A stretch of 64,000 bases of DNA from NCBI RefSeq assembly GCF_900107405.1, contig NZ_FNPV01000003.1, positions 289,580-353,579 on the forward strand, in the 5' to 3' direction. Position numbers and translations under genes: made by a program. Below are positions 17,005 through 27,472 of the stretch, piece after piece. Numbering within the stretch: position 1 is the first letter of the stretch; each line of letters opens with the position of its first letter. Under the pieces are notes generated by a model. It was not told the origin of the DNA. It saw only the letters and a list, made by a program, of their open reading frames with translations, and did no database searches. The stretch comes from Tindallia californiensis. GTDB lineage: Bacteria > Bacillota > Clostridia > Peptostreptococcales > Tindalliaceae.

Positions 17005-18561
17005 TTAGACGATTTTTGTCGTCCAGTCCTCACAATTCCAGACTTCCGTTACCACATCCCGATAAAAGTCCGGTTCGTGACTAATCAATAGAATTGTCCC
17101 TTTATAAGCCTGCAAAGCTCGTTTAAGTTCTTCTTTGGCATCCACATCCAGATGATTGGTCGGCTCATCCAGTACCAGGACATTGGTTTCTTTGTTCATT
17201 AATTTGCAAAGCCGTACCTTGGCCTGTTCACCACCACTAAGCACCCGTACCTGGCTTTCAATATGCTTGGTTGTTAAGCCGCATTTTGCCAAGGCACTTC
17301 TTACTTCCCGCTGGTTAAGACCAGGAAATTCCTGCCATACTTCTTCGATGCATGTATTGGTATTGCTCTCTTTTATTTCTTGTTCAAAATAACCGATATG
17401 CAGAAAGTCACCTTCTTCTACGACTCCTGCCAGCGGCGGCACTTCCCCCAGCAAACTTCGCAACAAAGTTGTTTTTCCCAGACCATTGGCGCCAACCAGT
17501 GCAATTTTTTGATTTCTTTCCATTTTAATGGTCAAAGGACGGGTTAGCGGTTCCTCATAGCCAATCACTAAGTCCTCCGTCTGAAAGATGAGCTTTCCAG
17601 GGGTTCTCGCTGTAAGAAAATGAAATTCCGGCTTCGGTTTTTCCTGGGCTAGTTCAATCATTTCCATCTTATCCAATTTCTTTTGGCGGGACATCGCCAT
17701 ATTGCGAGTAGCTACCCGTGCTTTGTTTCTGGCAACAAAATCTTTTAACTCACTGATTTCCTGCTGTTGCTTTTTATAAGCGGCCTGCAATTGTTCTTTT
17801 TTCGCCTGATGAATTTGTAAAAATTGGTCATAGCTACCAGGATACCGTTCAAGCTTTTGATTTTCCATGTGATAAATAAGGTTCGTAACACTGTCCAAAA
17901 AAGGAATGTCATGAGAAATCAAAATAAACGCATTCTCATATTCCTGAAAATAACGCCGCAGCCATTCAATATGTTCTTCATCCAAATAATTTGTCGGTTC
18001 ATCCAAAAGAAGAATTTCCGGTTTTTCCAGCAATAGCTTTGCCAGCAATATTTTTGTACGCTGTCCACCGCTTAAATCGTCTACCTGTTTATCCAACCCA
18101 ATGTCTGTTAGTCCCAGTCCTCGGGCTACTTCTTCAACTTTTGCATCAATGATATAAAAATCATTCTGATCTAACAGGTCTTGAATCGTTCCCACTTCTT
18201 CCAGCATCGTATTTAGCTCATCTTCTGAAACGTTTCCCATCGATTCATATAGCTGATTCATTTCAGCTTCCAGATCAAAAAGATATTGAAAAGCTCCTTT
18301 TAAAGCATCTTTGATCGTCATTTCTTTTTCCAGTACTGTGTGTTGGTCTAAATAACCTACCCGTACTCTTTTTGCCCAATGAACGGTGCCCTTATCCGGC
18401 TCTATTTTTCCAGTAATAATGTTCATAAAGCTGGATTTACCTTCTCCATTGGCTCCTATCAATCCAATATGTTCTCCTTTCAACAATCGAAAAGACACAT
18501 CATCAAAAATGGCTCTGTCACCAAAGCCATGGCTTAGATTTTTTACCGTTAACAAACTCAT
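17005..18561 (-). CDS. ABC-F family ATPase (two intact sites)
   Basis: 518-aa duplicated ABC ATPase without membrane helices, expected to bind the ribosome E-site region like other ABC-F factors. All motifs are canonical: Walker A GANGEGKS and GANGLGKT, signatures LSGGQ and LSGGE, Walker B LLLDEPTNYLD and LVLDEPTNHLD. The linker (about 245-310) is long, charged and predicted helical. Antibiotic-protection members cannot be told from housekeeping ones by eye. It lies 111 nt upstream of the other ABC-F gene on the same strand; the two differ enough to be separate subfamilies, not a recent duplication. Confidence 0.9.
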   Translation of the reverse strand: MSLLTVKNLSHGFGDRAIFDDVSFRLLKGEHIGLIGANGEGKSSFMNIITGKIEPDKGTVHWAKRVRVGYLDQHTVLEKEMTIKDALKGAFQYLFDLEAEMNQLYESMGNVSEDELNTMLEEVGTIQDLLDQNDFYIIDAKVEEVARGLGLTDIGLDKQVDDLSGGQRTKILLAKLLLEKPEILLLDEPTNYLDEEHIEWLRRYFQEYENAFILISHDIPFLDSVTNLIYHMENQKLERYPGSYDQFLQIHQAKKEQLQAAYKKQQQEISELKDFVARNKARVATRNMAMSRQKKLDKMEMIELAQEKPKPEFHFLTARTPGKLIFQTEDLVIGYEEPLTRPLTIKMERNQKIALVGANGLGKTTLLRSLLGEVPPLAGVVEEGDFLHIGYFEQEIKESNTNTCIEEVWQEFPGLNQREVRSALAKCGLTTKHIESQVRVLSGGEQAKVRLCKLMNKETNVLVLDEPTNHLDVDAKEELKRALQAYKGTILLISHEPDFYRDVVTEVWNCEDWTTKIV

Positions 18562-18759
18562 TCCAAACGCTCCTTTTTCTTTCCATCAAAATCATCTTAC
18601 TCCTATTTATTAAAGAAACCTAGGCCATTATACCATAACAAAGCTTAGGAAAAGATAGGAAAGAGAAAAGATTGCTAAAATTTTTCAACCGAGGTTTTAG
18701 AGATTCACATCACTAGATGCTTAACACCTTTTTTGCTAAGCATTCTTTTACTGATATGT

Positions 18760-18765
18760 TATAAT
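18760..18765 (+). promoter_or_regulatory. -10 element upstream of the PAS-GGDEF-HD-GYP gene
   Basis: Perfect TATAAT about 65 bases before the start codon, in an AT-rich divergent intergenic region; I see no convincing -35 at 16-18 bases. Confidence 0.4.
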
Positions 18766-18828
18766 AATAGACATACACCCAGTTAAAGCCATCATGAAAC
18801 AAATCCCTCTTTAAAGGATGATTCTTCT

Positions 18829-21006
18829 ATGCAAAAAAGTTACATGGACCATGAACTATATGAAAAAGTTTTTAATGGTACTCAAGACTCTCTCTTCATT
18901 GTAGAAGTGGTAGGTCCTTTTGAATTTCGGTTTCTTCGAACAAATCTGGCTCATCAAACTAAAACCGGTATTAGCCAGGAGCAAATACAAAACCAGACAC
19001 CGCTGTCCTTACTTGGCAAGGAGCTGGGAGATCAAGTGGCTATTAACTATCAGAAATGTGTTGATGCTGGAAAAAGCGTTACCTATGAGGAAACATTGGA
19101 TTTACCAGGCGGTACCAGAATTTGGACCACTACATTAACACCTATTATCCGAAAAGGAATCACCGCGTTTATTGTCGGCTCCGCTACGGATATTACAGAA
19201 CGGGTTGAAAATGAACAAAAACGAATTGCCTCTGAGAAACTATTGTTAAAAATCATTAATAATATTCCGATGCGTATTTTCTGGAAAGACAAAGACTTGA
19301 AATACCTTGGTTGCAATAGTCATTTTGCTAAAGATTCCGGCTGGGGATCTCCGGAAGCGTTAATTGGTAAAACTGACTATGAAATGAGTTGGAAATCTTT
19401 GGCCGAGGACTATCGAAAAGACGATTTAGACGTCATGATACAGGAAGAAGAAAAAATCAATTACATCGAAAAGGTCATCAATGCCGATGGAGAGCGACGC
19501 TTTGTACGAACCAGCAAAATACCTCTTTATGATCAAAACGCTGAGGTTTTTGGGATGTTAGGTGCTTTTGAAGATATTACGGATACCCTCAATCTTGAAG
19601 AAGCCCTTAAGGAGAGCGAGCAGCGTTACGAAGAACTGGCTTCCATTAGCAAAGCAGTGGTATTTGAACTGGACCGAAACGGTATGTATACCTATGTAAG
19701 CCCTTCCGTAGAGCCTATTTTAGGCTATAAACCTGCTGAATTAATAGGGAAATCTTATTTTTACGACATCACTTCTCCTGAAAACCGTCAAAGCCTGATG
19801 GACTACGGCAGAAAAGTGTTGGAGGAGGGCGGCCAGGTTTCTGACTATGAGCATCAGCTCCAACGAAAGGACCGAGTAAATGTTTGGGTCACTACCAACG
19901 GTTTCTGTCTTCTTGATGAAAATGGACGTACCAAATCCTTCCGGGGAATGGATATCGATATAAGTCATATCAAAACAGCCGAAGAAAAAATTCGTTACTT
20001 AAGTTTCCATGATCAGTTGACCGGATTATACAACCGGCATTTTTTTGAAGCGGAAATTCAACGACTGGATACTTATCGCAACTGGCCATTAACTGTTATG
20101 ATGGTGGATGCCAATGGGCTGAAACTGATCAACGATGCCTTTGGTCATCAAGCCGGCGATGAGTTGCTGATTAAAATGGCCGAGGCATTAAAGGAAAGTA
20201 TTCGATCCGACGACATTATCTCGCGCATCGGTGGTGATGAATACGTACTTTTACTGCCTGGAACCTGCGAAGAAGAAGCCGGAAAAATGGTGGAAAGAAT
20301 ACAGCAAAATACAGACAGAAAAAAAATCAAAAACCTGCCTCTCTCCTTTTCTTACGGTTATTACACAAAATGGAATGAAAAACTGACGGTTGAAGATACT
20401 TTAAAGCTGGCTGAAACAAAAATGTACAACCAAAAAAACGAAGGTCGAAAATCTTTACGTAAAGAAATGATTCAAAAGATACTAGAGGAGCTATTTCGCA
20501 CCTTACCAGAGGAAAAATGTCATGGGGAAAAAGTTGCTGCTCTTTGCTTTGAAATTGGAAAAGTCCTCGGATTTGAAAAAAGAAAGCTTGAAAAACTAAG
20601 ATTAGCCGGTTACTATCACGACATAGGAAAAATCGCTATTGATCCAACTATTTTGCAAAGCGGCTGCCTGCTAACGATGGACCAGCGAGAAGAAATACAA
20701 CGCCACGCGGAAGCCGGTTATGTTATTTTAAGTTCTTCTTCTGACTATTTGGATATCAGCGAAGATATTTTACAACACCATGAGCAGTACGATGGCAATG
20801 GCTACCCTGCAGGTTTGTCTGGAGAACAGATTAACCTTAATGCTCAAATCATCAGCATTGCTAATTATTATGACAGCATGAGCCGAAACCGTCCTCACCG
20901 AGACGCCCTTCGTCGTGAAGCCGTTTTAGAACAAATTCAGCAGCAAAAAGGGAAACGTTTCAACCCACGCCTGGTGGATGCCTTCATGAAGGTTATCTCT
21001 TCCTAA
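18829..21006 (+). CDS. PAS-PAS-PAS-GGDEF-HD-GYP c-di-GMP signalling protein
   Basis: 725-aa cytoplasmic protein without membrane segments: three PAS/PAC sensor modules (about 10-130, 140-260, 265-390), a GGDEF diguanylate cyclase domain (about 395-545, active-site variant GGDEY, normally functional) and a C-terminal HD-GYP phosphodiesterase domain (about 560-725; HDIGKIAIDP and HHEQYDGNGYPAGL). It carries both synthesis and hydrolysis domains, so net activity is probably set by the PAS inputs. It is transcribed alone, away from the ABC-F genes, and ends in a strong terminator. Domain borders are estimates. Confidence 0.9.
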   Translation: MQKSYMDHELYEKVFNGTQDSLFIVEVVGPFEFRFLRTNLAHQTKTGISQEQIQNQTPLSLLGKELGDQVAINYQKCVDAGKSVTYEETLDLPGGTRIWTTTLTPIIRKGITAFIVGSATDITERVENEQKRIASEKLLLKIINNIPMRIFWKDKDLKYLGCNSHFAKDSGWGSPEALIGKTDYEMSWKSLAEDYRKDDLDVMIQEEEKINYIEKVINADGERRFVRTSKIPLYDQNAEVFGMLGAFEDITDTLNLEEALKESEQRYEELASISKAVVFELDRNGMYTYVSPSVEPILGYKPAELIGKSYFYDITSPENRQSLMDYGRKVLEEGGQVSDYEHQLQRKDRVNVWVTTNGFCLLDENGRTKSFRGMDIDISHIKTAEEKIRYLSFHDQLTGLYNRHFFEAEIQRLDTYRNWPLTVMMVDANGLKLINDAFGHQAGDELLIKMAEALKESIRSDDIISRIGGDEYVLLLPGTCEEEAGKMVERIQQNTDRKKIKNLPLSFSYGYYTKWNEKLTVEDTLKLAETKMYNQKNEGRKSLRKEMIQKILEELFRTLPEEKCHGEKVAALCFEIGKVLGFEKRKLEKLRLAGYYHDIGKIAIDPTILQSGCLLTMDQREEIQRHAEAGYVILSSSSDYLDISEDILQHHEQYDGNGYPAGLSGEQINLNAQIISIANYYDSMSRNRPHRDALRREAVLEQIQQQKGKRFNPRLVDAFMKVISS

Positions 21007-21010
21007 TCGC

Positions 21011-21050
21011 AAAGGCCAACACCGACTATTTCATCGGGGTTGGCCTTTTT
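21011..21050 (+). terminator. Terminator after the PAS-GGDEF-HD-GYP gene
   Basis: AAAGGCCAACACCGA (21011-21025) pairs with TCGGGGTTGGCCTTT (one G-T wobble or mismatch), followed by a T-run. The near-palindrome can also serve the convergent chemoreceptor gene. Confidence 0.85.
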
Positions 21051-21081
21051 AGTTTCGTACTGCTTTTTAGTTGTATGATCC

Positions 21082-23055
21082 TTAAATCTTAAATTGCTGG
21101 ATGGCATCTTTCATTTCTTCAGCCATTTCTGCCAAATTTTCACTGGATTGGGCAATTTCATTCATTGCTGCTGTTTGCTCCTCTACCGATGCAGAAGCCT
21201 CTTCTGTTCCGGCCGCATTTTCTTCCGAAATCGCTGAAAGATTTTCAATAACCCCTACTATTTCATCTTTTTTCCGACGCATATCCATGGAAGAATCGGT
21301 TAAATCCTTGATTTTTCCCCGCATTTCATCGATTGCTTTTTCGATCCCTGCAAACTTTTCACTGGTTCCATCAATCCCATCAGACTGTTCTTTGCTGATG
21401 GTCGCCACTTCTTCCACGGTTTTAACGGCACCCTCTGTCTGTTCTGTCAGGTCACCAATTACCGTATCGATTTCCTGGGCAAACTGATTAGACTGCTCCG
21501 CCAGCTTACGGATTTCTTCTGCTACCACAGCAAAACCTCTGCCACTTTCGCCTGCCCGAGCTGCCTCAATAGCCGCATTCAGAGCCAGTAGATTTGTCTG
21601 TTCCGCAATGCTTTCGATCATCTGACTGGCTGACTGAATTTTATGAGCACTTTCGTTGGTATTCGTGATCACCTGACGAATGCCTAAGATCGCTTGATTA
21701 CTTTGCTCTGTTTTTTTGACCACCGATTGGATGATTTCGTCACCTTCCTGTCGCATCTGGTATACCTGTTCAGAACTACTATTGAGTCCCTCTATAACTT
21801 GAATGTCTTTTTCAATTCGTTCTTCCAGCTCTCTTATACGAAGTGCTCCATCCTCTGTATTTTCTGCTTGCTCCACCGCTCCCTTTGAAATTTCTTCAAT
21901 GGTTTTGGATACTTCCGTTGCTGACATGGAAACCTGATGGCTGGTCGCGTTCAATTCTTCGGAAGAAGCCGTCAGTTGCATCGCATTATCGTTAATGCCT
22001 TTTATCAGTTCCACAATGTTTTGCTTCATGGTAATCAAGGCTCCGGCAATAGCTCCAATTTCATCTTTTCGATTTGAAAGTTGCTGGCTTTTTTCATCTT
22101 CTCTGCCGGTAAAATCATAGGAAGACATCTGTTGAACTTTTTCTGTCAAGTAAGTGATCGGCTCCAAAATATTCTTTAACAAAAGATTTAGCAATAAAAC
22201 AGCCATTACGATCCCAATAGCTCCTACAATACCAATCTTTATCAGCCGTTCCCGGTAGTCTCTCATTTCTTCAGGAGGAATGTCCACATATAATCTCCAA
22301 CCAAGCTCATGGCCTAACTCATAAGCAGGAGCAATTTCATTAAAAGCCATAAAATGATCGGTTTCGTATTGCTGATCAAAAATAAGTTGATAATGACCAC
22401 TTTCGTAAATGGTTAGTCCGGAGATATATTCATTAATATCTGTGGTTTCAATATCAATGGCAAGAGCCCCTTCCACCGATCCACCGACAATCACCGGATA
22501 GGCAATCGTTACCATTTCCACATCCTGGCCATCGATTTCCCATATCACTGGTTCATACAAATGAATTTCTCCTGATCGGTACGTGTCATAGTAAAAGGCA
22601 CCTTCCACTTCATCCTCCAACCATCCTGCCGCTTCTAATCCTACGTATTCAATACGGTCTCCTTCTCTGTAAAAATACGGATCGTATACGCCGGTTTCTG
22701 TATACCTGGTTTCTTCTTCTGCAAATCTAGGATCTTCCAACCTTATCCAAGCGCCATAGATAATATCATTCTTTTCCATCAAATTCCTAAGAACTGCATT
22801 AAAGGTATCCACCTGAAAATGATCATTTTCAATGGCTGCCGTCAACATTTCTTCAATACTTTCTACGATAGCAATGTTCTCATTAAAAAAAGCATTGATG
22901 TTGTTGGTTGCTAGTTCCAACTCACTTTCTACATACCTTTCATTGTTAATCATTTCAGCGTTTCTAGCGTCCAAGAGCGCTACCGCCGTTACAGCTCCAA
23001 TAATGGTAATGGCTACAATTCCACAAAGAATCATAGATTTCATTCTAATACCCAC
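21082..23055 (-). CDS. Methyl-accepting chemotaxis protein with dCache sensor
   Basis: 657-aa transmembrane chemoreceptor: TM1 (about 8-28), an extracellular double-Cache ligand domain (about 35-270), TM2 (about 273-295), HAMP (about 296-350) and a cytoplasmic signalling domain whose hairpin tip reads [19 protein letters not shown]. The start is GTG at 23055 (GGGAGA upstream); ATG at 23043 is an alternative. No CheR-tethering pentapeptide at the C-terminus (ends AIQQFKI). The ligand is unknown; dCache receptors of Clostridia often bind amino acids. It sits between two c-di-GMP proteins. Confidence 0.92.
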   Translation of the reverse strand: MGIRMKSMILCGIVAITIIGAVTAVALLDARNAEMINNERYVESELELATNNINAFFNENIAIVESIEEMLTAAIENDHFQVDTFNAVLRNLMEKNDIIYGAWIRLEDPRFAEEETRYTETGVYDPYFYREGDRIEYVGLEAAGWLEDEVEGAFYYDTYRSGEIHLYEPVIWEIDGQDVEMVTIAYPVIVGGSVEGALAIDIETTDINEYISGLTIYESGHYQLIFDQQYETDHFMAFNEIAPAYELGHELGWRLYVDIPPEEMRDYRERLIKIGIVGAIGIVMAVLLLNLLLKNILEPITYLTEKVQQMSSYDFTGREDEKSQQLSNRKDEIGAIAGALITMKQNIVELIKGINDNAMQLTASSEELNATSHQVSMSATEVSKTIEEISKGAVEQAENTEDGALRIRELEERIEKDIQVIEGLNSSSEQVYQMRQEGDEIIQSVVKKTEQSNQAILGIRQVITNTNESAHKIQSASQMIESIAEQTNLLALNAAIEAARAGESGRGFAVVAEEIRKLAEQSNQFAQEIDTVIGDLTEQTEGAVKTVEEVATISKEQSDGIDGTSEKFAGIEKAIDEMRGKIKDLTDSSMDMRRKKDEIVGVIENLSAISEENAAGTEEASASVEEQTAAMNEIAQSSENLAEMAEEMKDAIQQFKI

Positions 23056-23168
23056 TTGTCATCTCTCCCTTATTATTTGCTTTCGACTATCCTTCTATCT
23101 TTCATCACAGTACTTATCACAGTGCTTATCGACACACGCTTGCTACCATTGGCCTTGACAATTCTTCT

Positions 23169-25256
23169 CTATTGTTCTGTCTTCTCTTTTTTCAAAATAG
23201 AAAGAAGCAGGTTTACTAATGTAGGGTCAAACTGAGTGCCTGAGCCGTTTTTTAATTCCACTATTGCTTCCTCTTGGGATTTTGCTTTTTGATAAGGCTG
23301 ATCCTGCGTCATCACATCATAGGCATCCGTTATCGCAATAATTCGTGCCAGTAGGGGAATTTCTTCTCCCCGAAGTCCTTGTGGATAACCCTTACCATCC
23401 CAGTGCTCATGATGAGCAAGCACTCCTTCCGCTACTTGCCTTAAAGCCGGTGTAGAACTGACAATTTTGTAACCTAAGCTAGGATGTCTTTTAATCTTCT
23501 CCCACTCCGCATCTGTCAAGGCTTCTGATTTCTTTACTACTTCTTTTGATATGCCAAGCATTCCAATATCGTGTAACTCCGCGAGCCTTGCTAACGCATT
23601 TAAGTCCGACTGTTCTAAACCTAATGCTTCTCCTAACTTCAGAGCTAAAGCCTTTATTCGTTGGCTATGACCCAACGTTTCAACCGCATGATCCCGAAGC
23701 CGTTTTTCCATTGACGACAAAATACCTGTTTTCTCATTTTCACTTTCTTCCATTTTATTGTGATACATATGGTCTTCTGCTTCTTCAAAAAGTGTCTGAA
23801 GGCTCTTTTGATCATTTTTTCTTACAGCCCATCCAATAGCCAACGAAACTACCATTGGTTCATTCCCCGACTCTTTACATTCTCTTTTAATGCTTTTGGC
23901 AATATTTTCCGTGTCTTTTTCTGTTGCTTCCGGCAGAATAAGGACAAACTCATCACCACCTATCCGGGCAGCCATATCCTGGCGCCGACAACAGGTTTTA
24001 ATGATATTGGCCGCTTTTACCAGTAGCCGATCCCCTTCCTGATGTCCCAAGGTGTCATTGGTAATTTTAAGACCATTTAAATCGATCATCATGATTGCCA
24101 AAGGCATCGTATTTTGTTTTTGCAGTCTCTCTATCTGCTCCGTATAATAAGCCCGGTTGTGGAGTCCTGTCAAATCATCATGATAAGACTTATATTTTAT
24201 CTTCGCTTCCGATTCTTTCCGGATTTCTATTTCTTCCAATAGTTTTTGCTCTGTAACTTCCAACTGAGCAAACTGATCCATTAATTTTTTCTTTGATGCT
24301 TCCAATTCCAATGTTTTTTCCGTCACAGCTTTCTGCAAGGTTTTATTCCATAGAAAAATAACGATAATAGCTATGATCAGTAGCATAAAAACACTGACCA
24401 GTGTAATCCAAAAGTAAGGGTTTTCAAAAATGCTCCTTCGATCAAAAGGAACCCATCTTTCTCTTATTTCTCGTCTTTCCGCCTCATTAATCTGTGCCAG
24501 TCCTTTATTGAAAATATCATTCAGGATCGGCCAATCATTGCGTGTTGCAATGGATAATGTCGACTCATAAGGTGTTTCTGTATTCACAATCAAATTGGTA
24601 ATATTATCTCGTTCAATGGACTCTGCCGCACTCATTACTTCTATAATCATGGCATCCGCTTCACCAAAGGAAACTTTTCTTAATCCGTCACTAGCCGTCG
24701 CTACGGTTCGGTATTCTAGATTGGAATGGTTTTTTTTCAAGTATTCGATGATCGAGTATTCTTCTACGACTAATGTATCCATACTGGTATTTTCTAACTT
24801 TGCAAAACTAAGCTTTTCAGAAAAATTTTCTCTTGTGATAATCACATTAGGATTAAAAATATACGGAACTGTAAAGTTAAGGTATTCACTTCGTTCTGGG
24901 GTTTTGGTAGCCGCTGTGATGCCAGATATTTCACGATTTCTTGCCGCTTCCATCAACGTTGTCCATTCGTCAAACTCAACCATTTCTAATTCTATCTGAA
25001 GCTTTTTTTCCAATAAAGCAAAATAATCAGCGGAAATCCCTGCAAACTCACCTTCCAGCAAAAACTCCACCGGAGGGTAGTCTGTCGTATATCCTATACT
25101 AATCTGTCCTTCTTTTTCTTCCAGCCACTGACGTTCTTCTTCTGTTAAAAATATTTCCTGCTCTCCATCTCCGCGACATCCAGCCAATAGAAAAAGGCCT
25201 ATCATTCCTAGCAGGAAAAGCTGAATTTTTTTCGATTGGAATAAATGATGGCTCAT
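23169..25256 (-). CDS. Lipoprotein-type SBP_bac_3 sensor fused to GGDEF and HD-GYP domains
   Basis: 695-aa membrane sensor. It begins with a signal sequence whose LLAGC fits a lipobox (Cys27), then a periplasmic amino-acid-type substrate-binding domain (about 40-270), a TM helix (about 283-305), a coiled coil (about 310-350), a GGDEF domain (about 355-510, intact GGDEF) and an HD-GYP domain (about 515-690; ELHDIGMLG, HHEHWDGKGYPQGL). A ligand bound outside, probably an amino acid or similar small molecule, should thus control c-di-GMP synthesis and breakdown. AAGGAGGTG precedes the ATG. If Cys27 is lipidated the protein would be anchored at both ends, so it may instead be an uncleaved helix. 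Confidence 0.9.
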   Translation of the reverse strand: MSHHLFQSKKIQLFLLGMIGLFLLAGCRGDGEQEIFLTEEERQWLEEKEGQISIGYTTDYPPVEFLLEGEFAGISADYFALLEKKLQIELEMVEFDEWTTLMEAARNREISGITAATKTPERSEYLNFTVPYIFNPNVIITRENFSEKLSFAKLENTSMDTLVVEEYSIIEYLKKNHSNLEYRTVATASDGLRKVSFGEADAMIIEVMSAAESIERDNITNLIVNTETPYESTLSIATRNDWPILNDIFNKGLAQINEAERREIRERWVPFDRRSIFENPYFWITLVSVFMLLIIAIIVIFLWNKTLQKAVTEKTLELEASKKKLMDQFAQLEVTEQKLLEEIEIRKESEAKIKYKSYHDDLTGLHNRAYYTEQIERLQKQNTMPLAIMMIDLNGLKITNDTLGHQEGDRLLVKAANIIKTCCRRQDMAARIGGDEFVLILPEATEKDTENIAKSIKRECKESGNEPMVVSLAIGWAVRKNDQKSLQTLFEEAEDHMYHNKMEESENEKTGILSSMEKRLRDHAVETLGHSQRIKALALKLGEALGLEQSDLNALARLAELHDIGMLGISKEVVKKSEALTDAEWEKIKRHPSLGYKIVSSTPALRQVAEGVLAHHEHWDGKGYPQGLRGEEIPLLARIIAITDAYDVMTQDQPYQKAKSQEEAIVELKNGSGTQFDPTLVNLLLSILKKEKTEQ

Positions 25257-25441
25257 CTGACACCTCCTTTAAAGACATTTTTCCAATGTGCGTCGGATAC
25301 TATTGTATCATTACCCCAAAACCAGTACAACGTCTCAGTATTTCTAATATTCTTTCAAATGGTCAGATAAAATTCTGTCGAATAAATACTTATTTGTCGG
25401 GTATGCAATAAAGATAAGTTGTAAAAGGGGGAATGGAAGGA

Positions 25442-26686
25442 ATGATAAAAGCAACAGACTATTTCCAGAGAGAAGAATTGATCAACCTTACCAAAGATCT
25501 GATCCGTATTCCCAGCCATACGGGTGTTGAAACCCAGGAAAAAGAAGTGGCGGAATATATGCTGGATTTTTTCAAAAAACATGGCATTCATGCACATTTT
25601 CAACATGTAGAAAAAGAACGGAACAATGTCATCGCTTTTATTAAAGGCAGGAAATCTCCGGAAGGTAAAAGCCTGATGCTTAACGGTCATATCGACACAG
25701 AAAAACCGGACGATATGAACGAAGCGCTTTTTGGTGCCGAAATGAGTCCCAGAGAAATCTTTAGCGGCAATGTCAGGCAAGGTTCTATCTGGGGTCGGGG
25801 AGCTGTTGATATGAAAGGTCCTGTCGCCGCAATGATGATGACCTTAGTGGTTCTAAAACGGGCTGAACAGGAACTGGATGGGGATATTGTTTTCTCCGGT
25901 GTAGTGGGAGAGGAAACCCGCAGCAAGGGGATGGAAAGCCTAGTTGCCTGCGAGAAGTGCCTTGGTGATCATGACATTACTTTAGATGGAGCTGTGGTAG
26001 GTGAACCTACCAATTTCCAATATGTCGCCAGTCATCGTGGTCTGGTGTGGCTGGATATTAAGTTTCGGGGAAAGGGCGCTCACAGTGGAAAACCTCACCA
26101 AGGAGTCAACGCCATTGAAAAAGCCGTAGAGTTTCTAAACAAAGTGAAGGAGGAACTTTACCCGAAACTAAAAGAAAGAAAGCATGATTTTATGGGCACC
26201 TCTGTAATGAATATTGGCACGATTAAGGGGGGTACCGGCCAATCCACTGTCGCTGAAGAGGCTTTGGTACGTCTGGACCGCCGCTATGTTGAAGGCGAAA
26301 CCTTGGAATCGGTTATGCAGGAATATCAAGACCTAGCTGATAAAATGGAAAAAGAAGATCCTAAGGTAAAGATTGAAATCAGCCAAACACCGGAAAGCGT
26401 ATCGGTCCTGCCTCACCCGCCCTTAGATACCGGATTGGATGAATCAATCGTTGTTGCTGTCAGAGATGCACTGAAAAAGGTTCTTGGCTATGAGCCGGAA
26501 ATACACACAGAATACGGATGGACCGATGGGGCTTTAATCTCCAAATATATGAATATCCCAACGGTTGTTTTTGGCCCCGGAGATATTGCACTGGCTCATA
26601 CTGCAGAAGAAAAAATCGACATTGACGATCTGGTTAAAAGCGTAGAGGTCTATACTCATATTGCTGATGAGTTCTGTGTTTTTTAA
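25442..26686 (+). CDS. M20-family peptidase / ArgE-DapE deacylase
   Basis: 414-aa cytoplasmic zinc hydrolase of the M20 family (ArgE/DapE/carboxypeptidase G2/YgeY-like). Metal and catalytic motifs are visible: GHIDTEKPDD, GRGAVDMKGP, GVVGEETRSKG, and the dimerisation-domain entry HRGLVWLDIKFRGKGAHSG; a late histidine lies in ALAHTAEEK. The substrate (N-acyl amino acid or dipeptide) is not determined. ATG at 25433 is also in frame, but AAAGGGGG is ten bases before ATG 25442 and only two before the first. Monocistronic, ending in a terminator shared with the class II aldolase. Confidence 0.85.
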   Translation: MIKATDYFQREELINLTKDLIRIPSHTGVETQEKEVAEYMLDFFKKHGIHAHFQHVEKERNNVIAFIKGRKSPEGKSLMLNGHIDTEKPDDMNEALFGAEMSPREIFSGNVRQGSIWGRGAVDMKGPVAAMMMTLVVLKRAEQELDGDIVFSGVVGEETRSKGMESLVACEKCLGDHDITLDGAVVGEPTNFQYVASHRGLVWLDIKFRGKGAHSGKPHQGVNAIEKAVEFLNKVKEELYPKLKERKHDFMGTSVMNIGTIKGGTGQSTVAEEALVRLDRRYVEGETLESVMQEYQDLADKMEKEDPKVKIEISQTPESVSVLPHPPLDTGLDESIVVAVRDALKKVLGYEPEIHTEYGWTDGALISKYMNIPTVVFGPGDIALAHTAEEKIDIDDLVKSVEVYTHIADEFCVF

Positions 26687-26722
26687 TCCTCCGAACAAGT
26701 TTTTTTACATCTGCTTTCATTA

Positions 26723-26753
26723 AAAGCTGGCCCGTTTTGCAGGCCAGCTTTCT
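26723..26753. terminator. Terminator between M20 peptidase and class II aldolase genes
   Basis: AAAGCTGGCC (26723-26732) and GGCCAGCTTT (26742-26751) form a perfect 10-bp stem with a 9-base loop. A-rich and T-rich flanks on both strands fit use in both directions. Confidence 0.85.
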
Positions 26754-26767
26754 TAGCTTATTTTCCT

Positions 26768-27412
26768 TTATTTCCGCTGTCCATAAGTTTTGAATTTTTC
26801 CAGCATTCTTGTCATTTCATCCTCATCTAATATTACCGGCTCTCCAATTCCTTTCGTCCGATAGTATATTTCGGCACAATACTCTATTTCTTCCGTAATA
26901 TTAAAAGCATTCGCCAAATCTCCAGCTCCTGCTAGCAGGCCATGGTTAGCTAAAAGAACTGCTTTTCTATCTTCCATGGCTTCGTATGCCTTTTCAGCCA
27001 GTTCTCCGGTTCCAAAAGTAGCATAAGCAGAGCAACGCACGTTTTTACCGGCTACAGCAATCATATAGTGTACCGGCGGCAAGTCCCATCCCAAGCAGGC
27101 TATGGTGGTGGCATACATGGTGTGAGCATGAATAATGGCGTTAATATCTGTTCGCCGCTGATAAAAAATACGATGTAGTTCCACTTCGCTGGAAGGAGTT
27201 CGATCCCCTTCTACAATCTCTCCCTGTAGTGTCATCACCACTACATCTTCGGGAGTTGTTTCAAAATAATCTATCCCACTGGGACTAATAGCCATCAGCC
27301 CTTCTTTCCGGCAATATAAACTAAGATTACCGCCGGTCCCTTTTGTGAGTCCGGTTGATACTAATTTTTTCCCGTACTCAACAATCATTTCCCGTTCTTT
27401 TTGAAGACGCAT
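26768..27412 (-). CDS. Class II aldolase (fuculose/deoxyribulose-phosphate type)
   Basis: 214-aa zinc aldolase of the AraD/FucA class II family, cleaving a ketose 1-phosphate to DHAP and an aldehyde. Zinc ligands H95, H97 (IIHAHTMYAT) and H157 (NHG) and the catalytic acid E76 (SSEVELH) are present, with the phosphate-binding GTGGNLS and SPSG motifs. It could be L-fuculose-1-phosphate aldolase. However, mtnA and mtnP lie in the divergent neighbouring operon. Cleavage of 5-methylthioribulose-1-phosphate or 5-deoxyribulose-1-phosphate (DHAP shunt of MTA/5'-deoxyadenosine salvage) is therefore the better guess. It is downstream of the secreted-protein gene on the same strand. Confidence 0.85.
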   Translation of the reverse strand: MRLQKEREMIVEYGKKLVSTGLTKGTGGNLSLYCRKEGLMAISPSGIDYFETTPEDVVVMTLQGEIVEGDRTPSSEVELHRIFYQRRTDINAIIHAHTMYATTIACLGWDLPPVHYMIAVAGKNVRCSAYATFGTGELAEKAYEAMEDRKAVLLANHGLLAGAGDLANAFNITEEIEYCAEIYYRTKGIGEPVILDEDEMTRMLEKFKTYGQRK

Positions 27413-27472
27413 CTCAAAACTCCTTTTATGAATTCTCTAATAACCCGAAATAACCTAAGGTGCTATCCTGTC

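Noticed and set aside
17005-18561. Two adjacent ABC-F genes as a recent tandem duplication
   Set aside because: Domain motifs, linker sequence and N-termini differ throughout, so they are separate subfamilies.
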